Below are positions 45,484 through 64,000 of a stretch of 64,000 nt of DNA, piece by piece. This stretch comes from Macrobrachium rosenbergii. Taxonomy: Eukaryota > Arthropoda > Malacostraca > Decapoda > Palaemonidae. The stretch covers positions 51,581,297 to 51,645,296 of the forward strand of contig NC_089766.1 in assembly GCF_040412425.1 (NCBI RefSeq). The letters run 5' to 3'. A program made the translations under genes and the position numbers. Position 1 is the stretch's first letter. Every line of letters starts with the position of its first letter. The notes beneath the pieces were generated by a model. It had not been told where the DNA came from and made no database searches. It saw nothing but the letters and a program-made list of their open reading frames with translations.

Positions 45484-45525
45484 TTGATTGCGCCGAAGAA
45501 ACTTCGGCGCATTTTTTACTTGTTA
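45484..45525 (-). repeat. Hairpin repeat (hp-rep), copy 2, right piece
   Basis: Reads gattgcgccgaagaaacttc then ggcgcattttttac, the end hairpin of the family. It is separated from the rest of the copy by the insertion. Confidence 0.85.
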
Positions 45526-46032
45526 ATATTGGTTATAATCGAAGGCGCATATGTTCATCCCTGTCATGATACACAAGAGAGAACATAGGTAACTTAATTT
45601 CAGTCACTATTGTATGCTGCTGTGCGACACTAGGTCATGGGAATAAATAAAAAATATTTAGTTCCTTCGTCCAAAGATTGGCGATAAGGTGCAAAAGACA
45701 CCTGAAAATATGGCTCATGTGACACAAGGTTAATCCGGGCTGAGAGAGCTTCCTTGTTGTTCACTCTGGTAAGGTCAAATGCTGACTGACGACTTTTCTT
45801 CCTCTTAACCTCGACCAGAAGCAGCCAGACCATGACATGCGCGAGATTGTCCATATTCTGGTCAGAGGCGGACTAACCCTGTACTCTATCAGTCCTAGTG
45901 CGACACAGCCTTCACATGACATGTTATGGATATGCTTCCTGCATGAACCGGGTTCACACTGAGGTTGCTGATTCTCTGTACTTCTTTGCTCAGTACATGA
46001 GCCATCCTGGGCGACTGAATCATGAATGAATA
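45526..46032. other. Unassigned sequence
   Basis: No gene or repeat is recognised. Confidence 0.4.
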
Positions 46033-46340
46033 GAATAGAATATAAAATTTTGGCAAAAGGCAAAGCGCTGGGACCTATGAGGTCCTCCAGTGTTGAAAGG
46101 AAAATTCAGATTAAGGAGGGTTGAAAGGTGTGACAGGATGAAAACCTCAAAGCAGTTGCACTATGAGTCAATTGTTAGGAGAGGGTGGAAAGTCAGATGG
46201 AAGAGTGAGAATATGAACGGAGGTACAGTAAAAGGAAGAAAGAGGTTGTGGTAGGGGCCGAAGGGACACTGCAAAGACCCTTAAGGAATGCCTGCAGAGC
46301 ACCCCGTGAGGTACACTGATGACACTACACCCCTACATAG
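46033..46340 (+). repeat. S300 repeat, copy
   Basis: Preceded by gaatagaatagaata, the short AATAG tail of the family, then ggcaaagcgctgggacctat and tgaggtacactgatgacact at the right end. Confidence 0.9.
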
Positions 46341-46749
46341 ATTGAACCATGAATGGGAGAAACTCAACGCTGATGGCGAAGGAGCCCAAGAATCTCCTGA
46401 CCTGAGTCAATGGAAGTAAACAGGTAGAGAGCAGAAGTAAAGACCAAAAGATTTTTTTCATTTATCAGGGAGTAACGATGCACCCACAGGCCCACTTTTG
46501 AAAATTATGAAGGATAACAGATGAGACTTTCCAAGAATGAGTCATGCAAGTCCTTTGAGCTTCAGGTATATCAAAGACACATATTTCGGAGTGTCTAAAT
46601 TAAGTGGCGAACAGGAACAATTGATTATCAACCCGAAACTGGGCGAAAATGGCTCAGTTGGTTGGAGTACTGTGGGAGAGGTGATGCTAATATAAAAATA
46701 TGGCAAGAGGAAGATCAAAGGGCTAACAGAAAATCAGGGAGGCAGAAAC
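46341..46749. other. Unassigned sequence
   Basis: No gene or repeat is recognised. Confidence 0.4.
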
Positions 46750-47125
46750 ATGCGCCGAAGTTTCTTCGGCACAATCGAGTTTTCTGTACAGAGTACATGC
46801 TGTGTGAAACTCTCAGCTACGGCTCATGAAATTCTCAGCCGTGGTCCTTGAAACTTCCAGCCATGACCTGGTGGTGGCCTGTGTTGTCTGCACCTATAGC
46901 AGTGCCAGGATTACAATCATGGATAACTTAACCTTAAATAAAATAAAAACTACTAAGCTACAGGGCTGCAATTTGGTATGTTTGATCATTGGAGGGTGGA
47001 TGATCAACATACCAATTTGCAGCCCTCTAGCCTCAGTAGTTTTTAAGATCTGAGGGCGTACAGAAAAAGTGCGGACAGACAGGCAAAGCCATCTCAATAG
47101 TTTTCTTTTACAGAAGCCTAAAAGG
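46750..47125 (+). repeat. Hairpin repeat (hp-rep), copy 3
   Basis: Starts tgcgccgaagtttcttcggc, contains the stem pair aagctacagggctgcaattt / aatttgcagccctctagcct around 46955-47035, and ends ttttcttttacagaagccta. Confidence 0.85.
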
Positions 47126-47352
47126 TGGCTAAAGGAAGATCAAAGGGCTAACAGAAAACAAAAGATGTGGGCGACACAATATCAACAGATAAAAAGGTGG
47201 AAGTTTATTTTGCAAACTAACCCCTTGCCTAGATGTTAGTGCAGCCACCACACATCTAAACAGAAGCAGGGCTTTTTCTGCTAGTTTTCATTCTTCAAGT
47301 GAACCTAGTTCTGTTAAATTCCATATTCGTTTGATGCAAGGGTCGTCTTTCA

Positions 47353-47440
47353 GCACACCAAAAATGAGCTATGTTCTTGCAGTAACTTACCGCCAGTACA
47401 CCAAAAATGAGCTATGTTCTTGCAGTAATTTACTGCTAGT
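47353..47440. repeat. Tandem duplication, about 44-bp unit
   Basis: The words caccaaaaatgagctatgtt and cttgcagtaa-tta occur twice in direct succession, directly left of the long hairpin. Confidence 0.8.
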
Positions 47441-47443
47441 AAA

Positions 47444-47609
47444 GAGAATTTCTAGTGACTTGGTAGTACCATGCACAGGGGCGGGTCTTAGAGGGAACTT
47501 TGGATCTCCCAGAAGATTCTGACAGAGGCCCTGTCAGAATCTTCTGGGAGATCCAAAGTTTCCTCTAAGATCCGCCCCTGTGCATGGCACCAAGTCATTG
47601 GAAATTCTC
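47444..47609. repeat. Long near-perfect hairpin
   Basis: An 82-base left arm (gagaatttctagtgacttgg through ggatctcccagaagattctg to acag) and a 79-base inverted right arm are separated by only five bases (aggcc). The inner 40 base pairs are almost perfectly complementary; the arms differ by a few substitutions and a 3-base indel. No other copy is seen in the window. Confidence 0.85.
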
Positions 47610-48374
47610 ATGAATAGCGGTTAGTCACAGCACACCTTTGTCTGCTGTCTTTGGACCAATACTTTTTCAGATGCCCAAAACACCGAAGCCGCTCCAAATG
47701 TAAAGAGAAATTCTACATTTCGATTCCTTTTGTCACGTTTTGTCAGTATCATTCACATTAATTTCATATTTTGAGGTAATTTAGCGTCATCTGGCAATAG
47801 GTTATTCGAATGATCTCATGGTCAACTGAGATCATTCAATATCCTTTCTTTCCAGAAGTTTATTGTTGGTATATCATTACGAACCAAGTTGCAACCTTAG
47901 TTGGAAAAGCAAAATGTTGCAAGCCCAAGACCCCTGTAGGGAAAGCAGCCCAGTACGGAAAAACGAATACCGAAATAAGGAATAAACTATACTAGACAAA
48001 TAAGAAAGATAAATAAGATAAACGAAGAAGAAATATATATAAGATTAAGAAAATTACCTATCAAGTCCGACTCAGGTCAACCTGCTCAACCAAAAAAGCG
48101 TTGGCACCAATTCTGAATTCATGAGGTTCCAACGATTCAACTAATTTGGGCATTCCAGAAGCCTGTTATACACAGAATTAACTACATATCTGTTCAATTG
48201 TTTGTGGTTTGTGGGTGGTCATCTAAGACTGCATTTATGAATCATGAATACAAAGGTTGGTTTCATATACTTAATGTCCTCAAACCTTAGGAAGTGTCAT
48301 AGCCACTAATGAATGACTTTCAAAGTCTTTGGCTTCAGTTCATTTATTCATTTAATTACCTGCATAAAAAACAA
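47610..48374. other. Unassigned sequence
   Basis: No gene or repeat is recognised. Confidence 0.4.
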
Positions 48375-48765
48375 GTAAAAAATGCGCCGAAGTTTCTTTA
48401 ACGCAACCGAGTTTTCTGCACAGCGTAAAATTAAGGCCACCGAAAGTAAATCTATCTTTCGGTGGTCTCGGTATAATGCTGTATGAGCCGCGCCAATGAA
48501 ACTTTAACCACGACCCGGTGGTGGCCTGTCCTATATCGTTGCCAGAGGCAAGATTATGGCTAACTTTAGCCTTAATTAAAATAAAAACTACTGTGGCTAG
48601 AGGGCTACAATTTGGTGTTTTATGATCGAAGGGTGGATGATCAACATACCAATTTGCAGCCCTCTAGCCTCAGTAGTTTGTAAGATCGGGGGGCGGACAG
48701 AAAAAAAAAAGTGCGAACGGAGAGACAATGCCGGCACAATAGTTTTCTTTTACAGAAAACTAAAA
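48375..48765 (+). repeat. Hairpin repeat (hp-rep), copy 4
   Basis: Starts aaaaatgcgccgaagtttct, contains ggctagagggctacaatttg / ccaatttgcagccctctagc around 48595-48675, and ends ttacagaaaactaaaaa. It carries the longer inner variant also seen in copy 1 (gcgtaaaattaaggccaccg). Confidence 0.85.
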
Positions 48766-48848
48766 ATCGCAGGTGCATGCATTATTTCAAGTACAAGTAA
48801 ACCATCAACTCTGGTGCTATTGTTGAATTCATCTATACTGGAGAACAG

Positions 48849-49144
48849 AAAAGAATATACTATTTAGGCCGAAGGACAAGCGCTGGGGCCTATGACGTCA
48901 TTCCGCGCTGAAAGGAAAATTGAGAGTAAAAGGTTCAAAGGTGTAACAGGAGGAAAACCTCGCAGTTGCACTAGGAAACAATTATTAGAAGGGGGTGGAA
49001 AGTAAGATGGAAGAAAGAATATGAACAGAGGTACAGTAAAAGGAATGAAAGGGGTTGCAGCTGGAGGCCGAAGGGACGCTGCAAAGAACCTCAAGTAATG
49101 CCTACACTGCACCATGTGAGGTGCACTGACGGCACTACCCCGAT
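48849..49144 (+). repeat. S300 repeat, copy
   Basis: A full-length copy from aagaatatactatttaggcc to gcactgacggcactacccc. Confidence 0.9.
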
Positions 49145-49388
49145 ATATCTATACTGAATGTTTCTTTGAAAAGGATTAACCACAACCCAAATGGCCTAAT
49201 TAATACGAATTTTCTCACCGTCTCTGCATTTACAGAAACATCATAGTGCAAAGTGTTCAGCTGGAAAATTTTCTGCTAAAAGTACTGCAAAATATAGCCA
49301 CATTATTTTGACAAAAAACTAAGTATAAAAATATAAGACAAGAGACAACTTAAGAAACAGGGTGTTTACATCCGCATACTAAGCTTAG

Positions 49389-49389
<1 letters not shown>

Positions 49390-49455
<66 letters not shown>

Positions 49456-49740
49456 AAAATGAAAACTATTCATATGGAACAAGCCCACAGGGGATACTGA
49501 CTTGGAAACAAAAAGAAGAGATCTCGCTTATTAAAAAAAGAAAAAAATAAATTAATAAATTAGTAAATAGCTAAAAATGTATTAAAATGCAAGGAGAATA
49601 GCATTAGGGTAGTAATGCATTGCATCTTCGCTTGAACTTCTGCACGACATCCTCAGTAGGGAGGTTGTTCCCCAGTCCAACGGTGTGAGGAGGAATAAAG
49701 GACCTCTGGAACTGAATTATTTGGCCATACAGAAACAAAA
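49390..49740 (-). mobile_element. LINE 3' end with (TAA)n tail
   Basis: On the minus strand, 49740-49560 reads the LINE C-terminus (LDWGTTSLL, KFKRRCNAL-type words across frame changes), similar to 20970-21060. It is followed by a 63-bp (TAA)n array (49452-49390) as a 3' tail, typical of LINEs that end in microsatellites. Confidence 0.6.
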
Positions 49741-49932
49741 TACATACATGTACGTGTACTGAAAATGTGAATGGAAGGTCTATTTATTCACAGCAATGCC
49801 GTTAATTCACCTCTACAGAAAATTTAGTAGGGCGGAAAATGATTTCCTGTTATACTCTTACATGCACGGTATCAACAAACCATTCATATGGGCACAACCT
49901 CAAAAATCAAGGAATGGGTAACGGAATCTCCG

Positions 49933-49934
<2 letters not shown>

Positions 49935-50001
<67 letters not shown>
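49935..50001. repeat. (GA)n microsatellite, 67 bp
   Basis: A perfect GA array about 370 bp upstream of the promoter of the alanine-rich gene. Confidence 0.95.
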
Positions 50002-50003
<2 letters not shown>

Positions 50004-50259
50004 ATAAAAATCTATTGATGAAAAGTTTTTTATTTTGTGGTGAGGCAATTCAATGATATGCGGTTCCGATATTATACTGCTGAGAAAAACATTTTTCATC
50101 AACTCAACCTCCGACTTTCTCTTTCATTTTTTCCTCTCTATTCTTATTCATTCATTCAATATTGCCGTTCTATGGCCAACAACAGATGACTGATTCACGC
50201 ACCAGACGAGCGTTTTATCTTTTCAAAAACTACATATATGGGCGTTATAACTGCCATTC

Positions 50260-50526
50260 AGAGAACTCGCGCCTGAAACGTGCGCATTGATACGAGCCAG
50301 CGAGGGCGTTACGCGGCATTCAGTCTGCGACCTTTGCGAGTGAAGGGCGGAAGGTCTCCGCCGCGCCGATCTACGGTATATAACGGCTCCACCAACAATC
50401 AGGCTGATTTATACAAAGCGAGAGAGGCGCCGTGCTCTTACTGTTAGACTCATCTCTCGTCGTGAATTTTTTAGGGATCATCTCCGGAGGGAAGAAAGGA
50501 AAAGAACGTCTTTCTCGGTGTGCACG
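50260..50526 (+). promoter_or_regulatory. TATA promoter and 5' UTR of the alanine-rich gene
   Basis: The stretch is markedly GC- and CpG-rich compared with its AT-rich surroundings (e.g. tctccgccgcgccgatctac). A TATA box, tatataa, lies at 50377-50383, and a tcagg initiator-like word at 50399-50403, giving a start near 50400 and a 5' UTR of about 125 bases. The next open frame downstream starts with a signal peptide, which supports promoter identity. The exact start site is inference. Confidence 0.65.
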
Positions 50527-58821
<8,295 letters not shown>

Positions 58822-59519
58822 CATAGGGAACGTCTAGGACTTTTTTTAATAGGTATGTAGTGACTACTGTGCTGAGGAGAAGAGATTTAAGGAAGTGACT
58901 TACTTCCCATTAATTTGCAATGTAAGACTTTCAAGTGACCAACATATTTGCTGAAATCAGAAAATATACTTGCAAAACATACACACACAAACATATATAA
59001 TATATATAATCATGAAAAGGATCAAGTGAATAATTGTATTACAAGAGCCAGCAGGAATCCAGTGGTGAGTTCGAATCATACCAGAGAATGAAAATGATTT
59101 CCTTTACTTCCTTTCGGATTTCAAGGCTTTCATGGGAAACCCGATCAGGAAAAACCACGATGCACCTGTCTTGGAATGACCAATGATATTTTGAGTATTT
59201 ACCATCTTCACTGCTTAGGCATCGCTCGAAATGGCATATGTTTGCTACAGCATTTTGTCAAGATAATATGAGATCTTCTTACAGGATAAATTACTTTGCT
59301 CAATTTCTGTTCATTTTGCTCCTGGTTTGGCCTGGTGTCTGTTGTTCTTTCAAAGACATTCACGTATCTTGCTGTGTTTTCAAGTCAGTCAGGCGTCTGA
59401 TTCTTTTTAAGGGCAGAGGAATTTTCTTCTTGGTTTTACTCAAGAGCAGACAATGCATGCATTGTGGAGCATTAGCGAGCAAGACTTCTTTTAACCGTCA
59501 AGAAAATTCTGTCAAGCAA
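58822..59519. other. 3' flank of the alanine-rich gene
   Basis: Contains the presumed 3' UTR; no clear polyadenylation signal or other gene is recognised. Confidence 0.4.
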
Positions 59520-59575
59520 AATATATATATACATATATATATATAAATATAATATATACATACATATATATATAC

Positions 59576-59653
<78 letters not shown>
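59520..59653. repeat. (TA)n microsatellite, compound
   Basis: An imperfect TA/ACATA stretch followed by a perfect TA array of about 74 bp. Confidence 0.95.
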
Positions 59654-59655
<2 letters not shown>

Positions 59656-60289
59656 TACTGTTTTTTTGAGTATGTACTTATATGAATCGCTAGTCATTAC
59701 TGCTTCTAAAAAATGTTTGGCCGCTGTATCGTCTGTCCAGTGCATTTGTTCGACACTGAAATGTCAACAGTATGAGAAGAATGTTTATTGCTTTTCTTGA
59801 AACTTTGTAATCTATGCGTTTGTTAATATATTCAATATATATTAAAATTTTAATGGAACTTTTACAGTACTTCATCCTTAAACATGATAAGTTGTTTAAA
59901 ATGAAGACAACCATGACATTTTCAATGGGCGTGAGCATCTGTTAATTAAAACATTCACAAGAGAAATGACAGTTTCCAAGTATTTTTGGTTTTATTTTCA
60001 TGCACTTGTGCAATTCTATGATGAGAACTTAACTATTTTATTCATCTCTGAAAATCATGACATTTACTATACGGTCTTTGAGTGAGTTCGACTGAGTAGC
60101 CAACTCAACTCCCAAATTCATTTGTTGCGCGAAGGATCGAGAAGATTTACAGGAAAAGTGAACTGAATGGGACTTGAGCCAAAAGAAAGAATTAGGTACA
60201 ATCACCTCTTGAGAGGTGGAAGATTACAAGACTGAGGGAGAAACGTAGCAATATGACGATACCGAGGACCTGAGGTGGAAAAAGTAAAT
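59654..60289. other. Unassigned sequence
   Basis: No gene or repeat is recognised. Confidence 0.4.
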
Positions 60290-60565
60290 AAGTATACCTG
60301 AGTTTAACCAGACCACTGGGCTGACTAACAGCTCTCCTATGGCTGGCCCGAAGGATTAGACTTATTTTACGTGGCTAAGAACCAATTGCTTACCTAGCAA
60401 CGGGGCCTACAGATTATAGTGGAATCCGAACCACATTACACCGAGAAATTAATTTCTATCGCCAGAAATAAATTCCTCTAATTCTTCATTGGCCGGCCAG
60501 AGAATCGAACGCGGGCTCAGCAGAGTGCTATCCAGAGAGCGCTACCGACCCGTCCAATGCGGAAC
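60290..60565 (-). mobile_element. tRNA-derived SINE, copy 2 (inverted)
   Basis: In reverse complement the head reads attggacgggtcggtagcgc, then tctctggatagcactctgct and gcgttcgattctctggccgg: an A-box-like and a B-box-like pol III promoter within a tRNA-like head. The body and tail match 27880-28178. Confidence 0.85.
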
Positions 60566-60623
60566 TTGCCTCAGGTGGGACCAGAGGGATAGGAACCCAG
60601 CTGACCAGTTTGATGGCAGCTCC

Positions 60624-60924
60624 TTAGGGGAGGTTGTGCCGTCAGTGCACCTCATGCGGTGCACTGTAGGCAATACTTAAGGTTCTTTGCAGCGTCCCTT
60701 CGGGCCCTAAGCTGCAACGCCTTTCGTTCCTTTTACTGTACCTCCGTTCATATCCTCTTTCTTCCATCTTACTTTCCACACTCTCCTAACGATTGATTCA
60801 TAGTGCAACTGCTTTGAGGTTTTCCTCCTGTTACACATTTCAAACTTTTACTGTCAATTTCCGTTTCAGCGCTGGATGACCTCATAGGTCCCAGTGCTTG
60901 GCCTTTGGCCTAATTTCTATATTC
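60624..60924 (-). repeat. S300 repeat, inverted copy
   Basis: Full length, starting aggggaggttgtgccgtcag and ending ggcctttggcctaatttcta. Confidence 0.9.
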
Positions 60925-61089
60925 AATCAATCAATTCAGTTTGATGGCAGGTGATTGTCGTCGACAGATTTCTTTCAATTCTTATTAACAAATGTATCTT
61001 AAGGACAGGATACATCCTGCTTAAGGAGTTAGGGTGCAAAAGGGTCCAGGAACAAAGAACGTTACAAAGGGCTCCACATTGGTATCCTG

Positions 61090-61390
61090 GAATGGAATAT
61101 AGAGTTTAGGCCAAGCACTGGGTCCGATGAGGTCATTCAGCGCTGGGAAGGAAACTGACAGGAAAATGGTTACAAAGGTGTAACAGGAAGAAAATCTTGC
61201 AGTTGCACTATGAGACAATTTTTAGGAGAGTGTGGATAGCAAGACGGAAGAAAGATAATATGAATAGAGGTACAGTAAAAAGAATGAAAGGGGTTGCAGC
61301 TAGGGACCAAAGTAACGCTGCAAAGACCCTTAAGTAATGCCTGCAGTGTACCCGTGAGGTGCACTGATAGCACTACACCCCCTACGGGGA
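61090..61390 (+). repeat. S300 repeat, copy
   Basis: Full length, from aatggaatatagagtttagg to cccctacgggga. Confidence 0.9.
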
Positions 61391-61809
61391 ACATTGGTAT
61401 CCTTTACCAAGCTTAAGAGAGAATACAAAGAAGAAACGGGATGAACTCCTCAGAGAAGGTGACTCTTAGCATAATGACAAGTGTTCCTTCCTTGAGCAGT
61501 AGTGTCCTGTAGATGCTGAAAGGTAACTGACCTCAAAGTACCGCTAAACTAGTGACCACTGATGCAGTACTTTGTCAGCAGTAGATTGTTCCAGAAGAAT
61601 ACTGTTGAAATTCAGCTTTAACTCAAGATTAATGTACCAGTGGGCAATTAAATCGTGGCATTATACATAATTGGCCATCATTATGCCCAGGCGCGTACCA
61701 GTCATCAGTGCGTCCGATTTCTCAATGGTCTGCTAATAGGGCAAGATAATGAAACATTCCAATTCGTTGACAGTGGTTTAGCCAACCTGTTCTTAAAAGG
61801 ATGAAGGAA
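61391..61809. other. Unassigned sequence
   Basis: No gene or repeat is recognised. Confidence 0.4.
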
Positions 61810-62095
61810 GGAATGTAGAATTTAGGCCAAAGGCCAAGTGCTGGGATCTATGAGGTCATTCAGCGCTGAAACGGAAATTGACAGTAAGAAGGTTTGAAAG
61901 GTGTAAGAGGAGGAAAACCTGCAGTTGCACTATGAAACAATTGTTAGAGAGGGTGGAAAGTCAGATGGAAGAAAGAGGATGTAAACGGAGGGACAGAGGT
62001 TGCAGCTAGGGGCCGAAGGGACGCTGTACAGAACCTTGAGTAATATCTACAGTTTACTCACGTGGTGCACTGACATCACTACCTCCCTACAGGGC
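61810..62095 (+). repeat. S300 repeat, copy
   Basis: Near full length, with a small internal deletion around 61990. Confidence 0.9.
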
Positions 62096-62345
62096 ATTCT
62101 TATAAGAATATGACATCTCTGAAAATCTGACGGCACTTCATTATATGCTTCAGATGATCCCATATTATACGAAAGATCAGGACAAATTATCTTTAAGGCA
62201 GCATATTTCTGGCCCTAAAGGATTCGTCATATTTCTTTTAATATGAAATGATCGGCATCTGACCCGGAAAGTGGCACAAGTTGAATAAAAATGTTAGTTG
62301 TCAGCTCAGTCTATCTCTGCTGCGATGCACGTACACAGATGTATA

Positions 62346-62692
62346 TACAGACACTACCCTACATAGGAACGAGTTACGTTCCGAACGGCTGTCCGTATCT
62401 TGAATTGTTCGTAAGTTGGTCTTCACGCCTACTGAAGTACAGTATGATATTAAGTCAATACAGAACTGTCAGTTTTTTCATCCTAAAGCACAATACAATA
62501 CTGCACACTGTACATACAGTACTGTGATTTATACAGTAGAATACTTTATTAATATGAATGATACAAAAACCTAAATAAATTGTGATATGATAAAGTTGTT
62601 TCTTACCGAACACAGTTTCAATTCACGATCACATTTGTTCGCATCTCTGAATGTTCGTAACTTGAATGTTCGTAAGAAGGGTGGTGCCTGTA
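62346..62692. mobile_element. Mariner-like short TIR element
   Basis: The ends tacagacactaccctacata and gaagggtggtgcctgta are inverted repeats (17 of 22 positions), so CAGRCACYACCC ends are flanked by TA. Internal gttcgtaa/cgtaagt words recur near both ends. No transposase is encoded. Assignment to Tc1/mariner rests on the TA flanks and is tentative. Confidence 0.5.
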
Positions 62693-62981
62693 CCTGTATG
62701 TTTACACTTAAATACCTAATTCATCCATGGGCCAGCAGTCCTTCTATACCCTTTTCCACGTCTTCTCTCATACTGACACAAGTATACATGATATGTTTAT
62801 GGTGGCCTGATTAAATTTTACCACGGCAAATAAGCCTGGAGTAAAGAAATATACATGAATAGATAACGTTGGCTGGAGGGCACAAACTAACAAAGTTCTC
62901 GTTTTGTCAGGTAGTCAGTCTGGAGACAACGGGCAAAGAAGTTGAATATTTGAGTGTTTCGATAAATAAATAATAAAAACC

Positions 62982-63277
62982 TTCCCCCGCAGGGGAATAA
63001 AGCCATCAGTGCACCTTATGCGGTGCACTGTAGTCATTATTTAAGGTTCTACGCAGCGTCCCTTCGGCCCCTAGCTGTAACCCTTATCGTTCCTTTTACT
63101 GTACCTCCTTTCATATTCTCTTTCATCTTACTTTCCACCTCTCCTAACAATTTATTCATTGTGCAACTGTGAGGTTTTCCTCCTGTTACACCTTTCAAAC
63201 CTTTTACTGTCAATTTCCGTTTCAGCGCTGAATGACCTCACTGGTCTCAGTGCTTGGCCTTTGGCCTAAATTCTAAG
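62982..63277 (-). repeat. S300 repeat, inverted copy
   Basis: Full length, from cccccgcaggggaataaagc to ggcctttggcctaaattcta. Confidence 0.9.
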
Positions 63278-63779
63278 CTCAATTCAATTCAATAAAAACC
63301 TCCGGAGTTTGGAAATAAAGAAGAGGGGGAATATACAGTCCTAGATGTGGCAAAAAAAGACAGAAGAAAATTATAGCTCTGGACGGAATGAAAATAACAC
63401 AAACAGAATGATGAGTGGTAAATAAATGACGCAGAATCACTGAATACAGATAAATGGATTAACAAATATGAAGTGGCTGAAATAGATATCAACAAACAGA
63501 ACAAATATTTGCGGGATGAAGTAGGTGGTGACTGATTAAAGATAATCAGATAAACAATTCTGGGGAGCTGAAACGAAGCTGAATAAATAAAAACAGGTCT
63601 GGGAGGGATGAATTGACAAAAGATGAATAAACAATGAAATTTAATCTGGGGGTTGATGAATAAATAAGTCTAGCAAGAATCAGTCAGAAAGCTGAATAAA
63701 TAGAACAAATACTTATGTTAAGTCGACAGGTTGTCATTAAACAACCTTCGAGTATTAAAAAACTCAATAAAAAAAAAGC
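63278..63779. other. Unassigned sequence
   Basis: A-rich, with many short gaataaat words. No gene is recognised. Confidence 0.4.
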
Positions 63780-64000
63780 CCCCATAGAGAGGTAGTGCCG
63801 TCAGCAGACCTCATGCGGTGCACTGTAGGCATTACTTAAAGTTCTTTGCAGCGTCCCTTCGGCCCCTAGCAGCAACCCCTTTTATTCCTTTTACTGTACC
63901 TCCGTTCGTATTCCCTTTCTTCTATCTGACTTTCCACCCTCTCCTAACAATTATTTCATAGTGCAACCGCGAGGTTTACCTCCCGTTACGCCTGTCAAAC
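63780..64000 (-). repeat. S300 repeat, inverted copy cut by window end
   Basis: Begins cccccatagagaggtagtgc and continues to cctcccgttacgcctgtcaa at the last base. Confidence 0.9.

Overview
This window looks like nuclear DNA of an arthropod, most likely a decapod crustacean. Nothing in it reads as bacterial, phage or organellar: protein-coding potential is sparse and split by GT-AG introns, and most of the sequence is transposon debris and simple repeats. The decapod call rests on the mix of DIRS-type tyrosine-recombinase retrotransposons, gypsy elements, a tRNA-derived SINE, a high-copy 300-bp repeat, long (TA)n and (GA)n tracts, and scattered TTAGG motifs (the arthropod telomere unit). The species cannot be fixed from the sequence; a caridean shrimp or prawn would fit but is a guess.

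Layout. 0-20 kb is dominated by DIRS elements: a decayed minus-strand fragment (1.66-4.16 kb), a nearly full-length but frameshifted minus-strand copy with inverted terminal repeats (about 9.5-15.93 kb), and an outer pair of related inverted repeats (7.98-8.13 and 18.61-18.75 kb). A hAT-like element (17.0-17.5 kb) and two copies of a short terminal-inverted-repeat element (0.22-0.49 and 19.44-19.66 kb) sit among them. 20-25 kb holds a LINE fragment, one isolated candidate exon (22.17-22.28 kb), and a TTAGG/CCTAA-rich stretch. 25-36 kb is largely unrecognised, with an LTR copy, a SINE and two (TA)n tracts. 36.6-42.1 kb holds two decayed minus-strand gypsy retrotransposons; the first has integrase upstream of the reverse transcriptase/RNase H, the Gmr1-like order. 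A solo LTR lies beside it. 43-64 kb is packed with copies of the 300-bp repeat (17 in the window) and of a hairpin-forming repeat (five copies).

The one convincing host gene runs on the + strand from a TATA-containing GC-rich promoter near 50.38 kb to a stop codon at 58.82 kb. Three exons (50527-50602, 54155-54240, 58105-58821) join in phase across two introns of about 3.6 and 3.9 kb to encode a 292-residue secreted, alanine-rich, probably helical protein with a dibasic RGKR site. Its introns contain a 42-bp minisatellite and many dispersed repeats.

I found no CRISPR array, rRNA, intact tRNA gene or multi-gene biosynthetic system. The best candidates for something new are the alanine-rich secreted gene, the integrase-first gypsy element, a long near-perfect hairpin at 47.44-47.61 kb, and a 364-bp inverted-repeat element whose insertion into another repeat is cleanly visible at 45.12-45.48 kb.
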